56,850 bases of DNA from Deltaproteobacteria bacterium. Its GTDB lineage: Bacteria; Desulfobacterota; JAFDED01. Both the position numbers and the translations under genes were made by a program. The stretch is from the NCBI GenBank assembly GCA_019310535.1, contig JAFDED010000042.1:1-56850 (forward strand), written 5' to 3'. Every line of letters begins with the position of its first letter. Position 1 is the first letter of the stretch. This document shows positions 51,440 to 56,850 of the stretch, piece after piece. Below the pieces are notes generated by a model. The model worked only from the letters and a program-made list of their open reading frames with translations. It searched no databases and was not told where the DNA came from.

Positions 51440-52183
51440 ATGTTTGGTTTCACAATGGCGATTGCGGCAGGTAATCTGACTTCCAATCCGAAAGCCGGAA
51501 CAGCACAGAACGGTTCGCCTTATTCCCTTTTCACTGTGGCCTGTAACAAGTTTTTCGGAGGCCAGAAAACAACAACTTTCATAAGGGTTAAGATCTTTGG
51601 GCCTTTGGCTGAACAGGTCAACCGGAACTGCAAACAAGGGCAGTTGGTGTTGGTATACGGAGAAATTGACAGTAACGAGTATACCGACAGAACGGGTCAG
51701 AGGAGAAACGACTGGTCCATTCGGGCCTCAAAAGTAATATGGCTCGGTAGGGGTGCGGATACTCAAACATCCCAGCAGATTCCACAAGTAAACCGACCGG
51801 TTCAACAGGCGGCACACCCGCAAGCGAATCAACAGACAACAGACGTTTTTCCTTTCAATTCACAACAGCCCCGGGGTTATCAGACACCCGGCCCCGTGGT
51901 CCAGGGAACTTACGCCCCGCCGACCCAGACAATCCAGCAAAATCCGGCTTCAGCCGTTCCGCCGGGTCGACAGGTGCCCCAAGCCGCCTCATCTTCAGTG
52001 CAAACACCCCCTCCTCCAGCTGTTCCGGGACCCCAAATCACACAAGGTCCTCCGCCTCCACCGAGTATGCAACCAATAAGCCCTGCGGCAATAGAAGCCG
52101 AAGCAGAGAGGATAGCGGAAACATATATGACCGAGCGTGATGTGGGTTACCTACCGCCTGGTGAAGGACGAGATGCGTTCTGA
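51440..52183 (+). CDS. ssb: Single-stranded DNA-binding protein with long Pro/Gln-rich tail
   Basis: 247 aa. The N-terminal OB fold (residues ~5-105) has the SSB pattern GNLTSNP, FTVACN, FIRVKIFGPLAEQV and GQLVLVYGEI. A long low-complexity Pro/Gln linker follows. The C-terminus ends ...GEGRDAF instead of the acidic DDDIPF-type tip of bacterial SSB, so partner recruitment is probably different. AAGGAGG ribosome-binding site. Part of the mobile region's replication set. Confidence 0.9.
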   Translation: MFGFTMAIAAGNLTSNPKAGTAQNGSPYSLFTVACNKFFGGQKTTTFIRVKIFGPLAEQVNRNCKQGQLVLVYGEIDSNEYTDRTGQRRNDWSIRASKVIWLGRGADTQTSQQIPQVNRPVQQAAHPQANQQTTDVFPFNSQQPRGYQTPGPVVQGTYAPPTQTIQQNPASAVPPGRQVPQAASSSVQTPPPPAVPGPQITQGPPPPPSMQPISPAAIEAEAERIAETYMTERDVGYLPPGEGRDAF

Positions 52184-52649
52184 AGTCTGCCTCCCGCCGT
52201 GGTTTCCTGATCACGGGACCGAAAAAGACGGAGGAGATTGTTCTGTTACGAGACACAGGGAGCACGAACTTCTTCTCCGTCTTTGCGGGATCCTGGAAAA
52301 CATTTTGACCCGTTTGTCCACAATAGAGGATATCCAGAAGCAACAAACAAGGATAATGCTTCTTTCAACAAACTTCAAGCGGACTGAAAGAAACAATCCG
52401 GCCTGTGGTGAAAACGACAAGGGACTTCCATATGGAACTGAGCTCTACGGCCCCGGGAAAGAACGTACGTATAAATGCACCGTGGTTCCGGGTGGATACA
52501 AAGTTAACGATATCGTATATCCGAATCTGAGCGCCGCTGCCACGGCGGCGGTCGGTGATGGAGCCAGGAGAACGGGCACCGTGTTCTGGAGACTTGGTGA
52601 CGGTAGGATGGTGCGGGATGTATATCCGGGCCAATACAATCGGACGTAG
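52173..52649 (+). CDS. Hypothetical protein with RAMA-like C-terminal domain
   Basis: About 158 aa from ATG 52173 (MRSEVCLPPW), overlapping the ssb end by 11 bases and preceded by GAAGGACGAG. N-terminal helix (LLLRLCGILENILTRLSTIEDI), then a beta-rich C-terminus GTELYGPGK...VNDIVYPNLSAAATAAVGDGARRTGTVFWRL. The layout resembles the RAMA domain of restriction-linked proteins, but the match is by eye. Possibly DNA-binding. Confidence 0.6.
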   Translation: MRSEVCLPPWFPDHGTEKDGGDCSVTRHREHELLLRLCGILENILTRLSTIEDIQKQQTRIMLLSTNFKRTERNNPACGENDKGLPYGTELYGPGKERTYKCTVVPGGYKVNDIVYPNLSAAATAAVGDGARRTGTVFWRLGDGRMVRDVYPGQYNRT

Positions 52650-52661
52650 GGAGGCTCTGTA

Positions 52662-52946
52662 ATGCATTATAATTTTGAGTTGGAATATAATTATTGTGAG
52701 AGATGTTCAGAGCCCTTGGATATGTATGAAAACATTGAGTATGGGGGTCTGTGTACTCAATGTGCTCAAACATTTTTCAAATCCCATGTAGAGAACAGCA
52801 ATTCCGGGGAAGAGGAAAAAAAGTGCACCGGAAACGATTGTTCTCTTTTATCCTCTAAAACCGATCGCTGTTCTACCCGCCATACAAAAATGCATTCGGA
52901 GAACAGGTTCGTCGGGCCCGTTCTGACATATCTGGAGCGTCCATGA
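52662..52946 (+). CDS. Small cysteine-rich zinc-ribbon protein
   Basis: 94 aa. N-terminal CERC...CTQC zinc ribbon and a second Cys group (KCTGNDC, DRC) in an otherwise polar tail. AGGGAGG ribosome-binding site. The stop overlaps the helicase start (ATGA). No family assigned; an accessory of the helicase or amidoligases is conceivable. Confidence 0.65.
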   Translation: MHYNFELEYNYCERCSEPLDMYENIEYGGLCTQCAQTFFKSHVENSNSGEEEKKCTGNDCSLLSSKTDRCSTRHTKMHSENRFVGPVLTYLERP

Positions 52947-54322
52947 AGATTGAAGTAGGTAAAGATGTTGTATTACATAACTTGTCAGAGAAACTGGTGA
53001 ACCACCTGAAAAGTGAACTCACGGTGGATAATCTCAATTATACCCGAGCGGTGGAGGCCGGTCGTTCCACGTACGGAATTCCCGAGAAGCTTAGTTCCTT
53101 CCATTATGATCCCATTGGGAATGTCGGGGTGGTCCCAAGAGGTTACCTGGATACCTTGATACAACATTTGTCAACAGAAAATATGGCTTTTGATTTGATT
53201 GACACAAGACCGGATTTTAAAAAGTTTGATACCCGAATAAGTACGGGACATGAGCCGAGAAATTATCAAATCAAGGCTGCAGCCGTTATGTATCTGCATT
53301 CCTCCGGCATTCTCGTGGCGCCCGCCGGTACGGGGAAAACCGTAGCCGGTCTTGTCCTGGCTATGTATATAGGGAAGCCCTGCTTATGGCTTACCCATTT
53401 GGAGCGCCTGGCTCAACAGGCAAGGGAGAAGGCTTTTGAGTTTTTTGATCTTGAAGAAGAAGACGTAGGGTATATGGGCGGAGGAAAATTTACAACGGGT
53501 AAAAAACTTACGGTGGCGCTTGTACAGACTTTATTCAGAAGGGACTTACGGCAACATGAAAATGACTTTTATACCATCATGGTTGATGAAGTTCACCATA
53601 CACCTGCCAGAACATTTCTGCAAACCGTGGGACGGTTTTCCACCCGGAAGATTTATGGTCTTACAGCCACCCCGAGACGAAGAGATGGGTTGGAAGCGCT
53701 TATGTTACACCATATCGGCCCTGTAATTTATTCTCTTCGCAATAAGGTTCATGTCGATAATTATATCATGCTTCCCACCGTAGTATTCAAATTTACGAAA
53801 GTTAAACCCGAATTTGACGTTCATCATGAGGGTATCACAAAGCTTATTCAAAATCGCTCGAGAAACGAGATGATCGTTCGTGATATCGTTCGGGAAGCTG
53901 CGGTCGACGGGAATGTCTGCATGGTGCTGACAACCAGGGTTGCACACGCAGAGCTGCTTCACCTGCTGCTTAAACATGTCGGCATCAAGGTGGAGATTAT
54001 GACGGGCCCCATGAATCGTTTTTCTCTGGAAAAATCTCTGGAAAATCTCAAAAAGGGTGAATCGAACGTTGTAGTATGTACAACCGGCCTCCTTGGGGAG
54101 GGGTTTGATTTGCCCCAAATCAATCGAATCTTCCTAACTATCCCGATAAGCGGGAACAATCCGACGCTCCTTGAGCAATGCATTGGCAGAGGCCAACGTC
54201 CCTGGCCCGGAAAGAAGAACACGCTCATTTTTGATTACGTTGATTCCGGTGGGCTTTTTTGGAATCAATATCAAGGCCGTAAAAAGACCTATCAATATTT
54301 GGGTGTAAGGGAAGACAGATAA
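52943..54322 (+). CDS. DExH-box superfamily 2 helicase
   Basis: 459 aa. An N-terminal ~95-residue domain precedes the helicase core, as in UvsW- and type III restriction-like enzymes. Motif I PAGTGKT at 127-133, motif II DEVHH near 215, motif III TATP, and motif VI QCIGRGQRPWPGK. It is likely a DNA helicase or annealing motor for replication or recombination of the element. Compact, without a nuclease domain. Confidence 0.9.
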   Translation: MKIEVGKDVVLHNLSEKLVNHLKSELTVDNLNYTRAVEAGRSTYGIPEKLSSFHYDPIGNVGVVPRGYLDTLIQHLSTENMAFDLIDTRPDFKKFDTRISTGHEPRNYQIKAAAVMYLHSSGILVAPAGTGKTVAGLVLAMYIGKPCLWLTHLERLAQQAREKAFEFFDLEEEDVGYMGGGKFTTGKKLTVALVQTLFRRDLRQHENDFYTIMVDEVHHTPARTFLQTVGRFSTRKIYGLTATPRRRDGLEALMLHHIGPVIYSLRNKVHVDNYIMLPTVVFKFTKVKPEFDVHHEGITKLIQNRSRNEMIVRDIVREAAVDGNVCMVLTTRVAHAELLHLLLKHVGIKVEIMTGPMNRFSLEKSLENLKKGESNVVVCTTGLLGEGFDLPQINRIFLTIPISGNNPTLLEQCIGRGQRPWPGKKNTLIFDYVDSGGLFWNQYQGRKKTYQYLGVREDR

Positions 54323-54361
54323 GTCCGCCCTATACGAAAGTCCCTTAATCCTAATACTGTG

Positions 54362-54379
54362 GGGTAATATACCCTTTTT
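54362..54379 (+). terminator. Weak intrinsic terminator after the helicase gene
   Basis: Five-pair stem GGGTA/TACCC with a three-base loop followed directly by TTTTT. Short, so termination is likely partial. Confidence 0.4.
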
Positions 54380-54418
54380 GAATACTTTATAGAAGGAGAA
54401 ATTTGGAGACAAGCTTTG

Positions 54419-55573
54419 ATGTTGACGCTGAATTTGAGAATAAGCCGGCCGATGAGCTCTCCGGAGCTTGTGTACCGGGAACGGATGAATATAAGAATGA
54501 GTCAGTCTTTACGTAAAAAACACGGTATCCGGATCGGAGACAGGCTTAGTTTCAGGAAAGGCGTTGTCCTTACGGTGATGCCCGCTTTCTCAGCCGACTT
54601 GATTATCGATGAGAGTGCTACCTGGGTTTCCCGCAGTATCTACTTATCAATCAATGACTTGAAAGTAACGGCGATCCGTTATACCGGCATCTCAATCGGT
54701 TGTGATCCCGAGTTCTGGGTTGTCAACAGAAAAACGGGCAAAATGGTTCCAGCCCATATGTATTTCGATTTTCATGAAAGATGCGGAACCGATGCGGACG
54801 GTTGGCTTGGAGAGCTTCGCCCTTGGGCGAGCTACAATGCACGTGAAGTAACCGTAAACCTGTGCTATTTGATTGCAGGTTTGAGATCGGTGTTGAGGCC
54901 GGAACATAAAGCTGTCGCGTCAAGCAGTATGAAGGGAAGAACTGCGGGCTTTCATATTCACTTGGGTCTTCCCCGAGAGATAATGAAATGGCGTTCTTCT
55001 CTGCAACCGTTCTTTGAACGTCTAACCGACAGCCTGATTTGGTATGTCTTAATACCGTGTTTGATGAAGGATCCCGATGAGGTTAGAAGAAGGGCCGTAC
55101 GCAACAAGTATGGTGATCCAAGGGATTATCGTACGTATGAATTTACTTTCGAATACAGGGCACCGGGTGCATTCTGGCTCCGCCACCCACATTACTGCCG
55201 CGGTCTCCTTGAACTCAGCCAGTTGGTCGCTGAGGATGTCTGTAAAAAAGGCTTGGATGCCGTCGGTAGGGATCCGAAAAGAATACGGGAGTTGAATGAC
55301 ATAAGGTTCCATCTTATTCCGGAAAGGAGGGAGTTGAGTGAAATTACACAAAACATATCAAGAGCGGATCTGCACAGGTACACGGGTCCGATCCATAAAG
55401 AGTTGAAGCGCATGGCCCCTTATAAGGACCATGCGGAAACCATAGACGATTTCTTTAAAGCAATCCAATCCCGGAGTATTGAGAGCGAAGACATTATGGA
55501 AAATTGGTTGAGAAGTGAAAATGTCATTAGGAAGAAAAAAGCTTTCCCCCTATCGATTGGGGTTGATAGGTGA
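54419..55573 (+). CDS. COOH-NH2 ligase type 2 amidoligase (phiEco32-like), copy 2
   Basis: 384 aa from ATG 54419 with TTTGGAGAC upstream. It has an extra N-terminal beta-rich domain of ~90 residues (LRKKHGIRIGDRLSFRKG), reminiscent of AbrB-type beta folds. The ligase core follows: GCDPEFW at 94-100, GELRP with Glu132, GFHIHLG at 177-183 and FEYRAPGAFW. The core is parallel to copy 1 but clearly diverged. The stop is followed after 5 bases by the third ligase. Confidence 0.82.
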   Translation: MLTLNLRISRPMSSPELVYRERMNIRMSQSLRKKHGIRIGDRLSFRKGVVLTVMPAFSADLIIDESATWVSRSIYLSINDLKVTAIRYTGISIGCDPEFWVVNRKTGKMVPAHMYFDFHERCGTDADGWLGELRPWASYNAREVTVNLCYLIAGLRSVLRPEHKAVASSSMKGRTAGFHIHLGLPREIMKWRSSLQPFFERLTDSLIWYVLIPCLMKDPDEVRRRAVRNKYGDPRDYRTYEFTFEYRAPGAFWLRHPHYCRGLLELSQLVAEDVCKKGLDAVGRDPKRIRELNDIRFHLIPERRELSEITQNISRADLHRYTGPIHKELKRMAPYKDHAETIDDFFKAIQSRSIESEDIMENWLRSENVIRKKKAFPLSIGVDR

Positions 55574-55578
55574 TAGGG

Positions 55579-56850
55579 ATGAAAAATAAATGGAATTTTC
55601 TCAAGAACATTTTTACACCTCTTACACCGAATGAGGCAGAGTTCTGGCGCAACGAATTCAGGAGCATATTGAAGGTGGGTGTCGAACTTGAGTTTAACCT
55701 GAGCAAGCGCGTCGGTTGCTTGTATGACGGTATAATGAATTGTCCATGTCCCGAATCGTTTAAAGACTGCAAAGGTTATAAGACTTGTATCTCCAATACT
55801 TGCATGGTTGAAGATAAAACCGAATGCGAAAAGAGTCCTGATTGTCCGGAGTTTATACCCCGGTGCTGGGAATGTGCGCGTCCAAAGGAACGGGGTTGTA
55901 TAAACTGCTTGGAATGGATTGGAAAACATGTGGAAAGCAGTGTGTTGAGAGAAGTCATAACCACTTCTCTTAAACCGTCCAGGACACTGACGAAAGTGAA
56001 TGAATTGGGTGTTTTCGACGTTAAAACAGACGGAAGTCTCTTCGGTGACGGTGGTGTGGAGATTTTAACGATCGGCAGAAGAATGCACTTTAACGCCATG
56101 TATGAATCCATTTCCAAGATTATCCGTATTGTAAGAAAAAACGGTGGTTGGCTTAATGAGAGATGTAGTACTCATATGCATCTTCTTGCAAGCTATTTGC
56201 CCGGAGGCGATGGAACCACCCTTGTTTCAGAATTGGAGAGACCTATTCCGCAAATCATTTTAATTAACTTTCACCAGCTTGTCAGGCGTTACCATGTTGC
56301 GCTTGCCTGGATTACAAGCTGCGGTGCCCATAAGAATACATTAACCAGATGGGGGAAGTTCAGACTTCCCGTTATGCAGTTCAGTCCACTGTCGGTCGGA
56401 ATGCCGGTGATAAAACAGAATATGGAAAGCAATCCGGCAGGAAATGATCTCAATGGAAGACAAGGAAAATACTATTTCATTAATTATTTCTTTACGGAAT
56501 TCAATAAATCGGGAGATGTCTCCCGTCTTCATATTGAATCCCGGTGGGCGGACGGCTGTTTCTCACCGGCGGTGATTACGGCGTGGGCCTGTCTCCTTTA
56601 CGCCTTGATGTTGAAGGCTGTTGATCTTTCTGTTTACGGCGCAATTTTCGTCTGTGACAAGAAGGCGTTCGCGGAAAAAAAGAGAATGCTTGATTCTCTC
56701 GTAAATGGAATCAGCGGTTACGGGAGTAATAGAGACAGTGATACTTCCGGTTTTGAGAAGTACATACCTGCCGTGATTGAAGAAACCCGTGACCTGGTCG
56801 GTCTGGTCAAAAATGGGATTACCGATATGTACCCGGCTTACGATATTCTG
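55579..56850 (+). CDS. Amidoligase_2-like protein with cysteine-rich insert (partial at window edge)
   Basis: At least 424 aa, open at the right edge; AGGTGATAGGG precedes ATG 55579. GVELEF at 34-39, DGS at 151-153 with GGVEIL at 158-163, THMHL at 198-202 and LHIESRWAD near 316-324 follow the amidoligase_2 pattern (Glu/His metal ligands). Between 47 and 110 lie twelve cysteines in CPC, CxxC and single spacing, probably a metal-binding insert. Third member of the ligase group. Confidence 0.78.
   Translation, partial: MKNKWNFLKNIFTPLTPNEAEFWRNEFRSILKVGVELEFNLSKRVGCLYDGIMNCPCPESFKDCKGYKTCISNTCMVEDKTECEKSPDCPEFIPRCWECARPKERGCINCLEWIGKHVESSVLREVITTSLKPSRTLTKVNELGVFDVKTDGSLFGDGGVEILTIGRRMHFNAMYESISKIIRIVRKNGGWLNERCSTHMHLLASYLPGGDGTTLVSELERPIPQIILINFHQLVRRYHVALAWITSCGAHKNTLTRWGKFRLPVMQFSPLSVGMPVIKQNMESNPAGNDLNGRQGKYYFINYFFTEFNKSGDVSRLHIESRWADGCFSPAVITAWACLLYALMLKAVDLSVYGAIFVCDKKAFAEKKRMLDSLVNGISGYGSNRDSDTSGFEKYIPAVIEETRDLVGLVKNGITDMYPAYDIL

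Noticed and set aside
54403..54516. 37-codon frame from TTG 54403 behind AAGGAG
   Set aside because: Only four bases separate the ribosome-binding site from TTG, and it lies wholly inside amidoligase copy 2 in another frame. It could at most be a leader peptide.
1..56850. CRISPR arrays, integrases and complete insertion sequences
   Set aside because: No regularly spaced repeats, cas genes, tyrosine/serine recombinase or transposase motifs were found in the translated frames.

Overview
The window looks like a piece of genome from an anaerobic Gram-negative bacterium, most likely a Desulfobacterota (former Deltaproteobacteria) lineage of sulfate reducers or syntrophs. The evidence is an HdrCBA-MvhD-MetV-MetF electron-transfer and methyl-branch operon, an hgcAB mercury-methylation pair, an octaheme HAO-like cytochrome c, a pilus-type secretin with lipoproteins, and an ABC-type O-polysaccharide exporter. 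The species cannot be named from this sequence alone.

Layout. (1) 0.3-14.0 kb, minus strand: a surface-polysaccharide operon. Read 5' to 3' it has a GT2 polyprenyl-phosphate sugar transferase, a zinc-ribbon methyltransferase, a WbqC-like protein, two radical SAM/SPASM-like proteins around an SDR nucleotide-sugar dehydratase/epimerase, a second methyltransferase, a DegT aminotransferase, a polytopic GT-C-like protein, then Wzm, Wzt and a coiled-coil methyltransferase that may cap the chain and set its length. (2) 14.3-24.1 kb: housekeeping genes (radC-like, ftsY, smc, a DinB-fold protein, a divergent DprA-like protein, tRNA-Ala(GGC), tRNA-Ser(CGA) plus a tRNA-Ser 3' fragment, tadA). (3) 24.4-28.1 kb: two single-domain response regulators flanking a cytosolic multi-PAS histidine kinase. 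(4) 28.2-39.0 kb, plus strand: metF paralogue, hdrC, hdrB, a very large hdrA fusion, mvhD, metV, metF, then hgcA and hgcB. The mvhD gene was reconstructed by reading an in-frame UGA as selenocysteine. (5) 39.1-47.2 kb, minus strand: an exported phage-tail-tube-like (gp19) protein, the octaheme cytochrome, an M20 amidohydrolase, two lipoproteins (one with Ig-like repeats) and a PilQ/MshL-type secretin.

(6) 47.3 kb to the right edge, plus strand: an abrupt change to compact, overlapping, phage- or plasmid-like genes with lower apparent GC. They encode a family 4-type uracil-DNA glycosylase, small zinc-ribbon proteins, a short DnaX clamp loader, SSB, a DExH helicase, and three predicted amidoligases of the glutamine-synthetase-like COOH-NH2 ligase superfamily. 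Two of these are phiEco32-like type 2 and the third resembles amidoligase_2, carries a 12-cysteine segment, and is cut by the window edge.

How parts fit together. HdrABC/MvhD probably connects NAD(P)H and ferredoxin pools to methylene-tetrahydrofolate reduction by MetVF. HgcA, a corrinoid protein related to the Wood-Ljungdahl methyl carrier, sits directly downstream where methyl-tetrahydrofolate would be made. The amidoligase set beside a replication kit in the last 9 kb is the best candidate for an under-described system: it suggests modification of a peptide, protein or cell-wall component by a mobile element. No CRISPR array, integrase or intact insertion sequence was seen.
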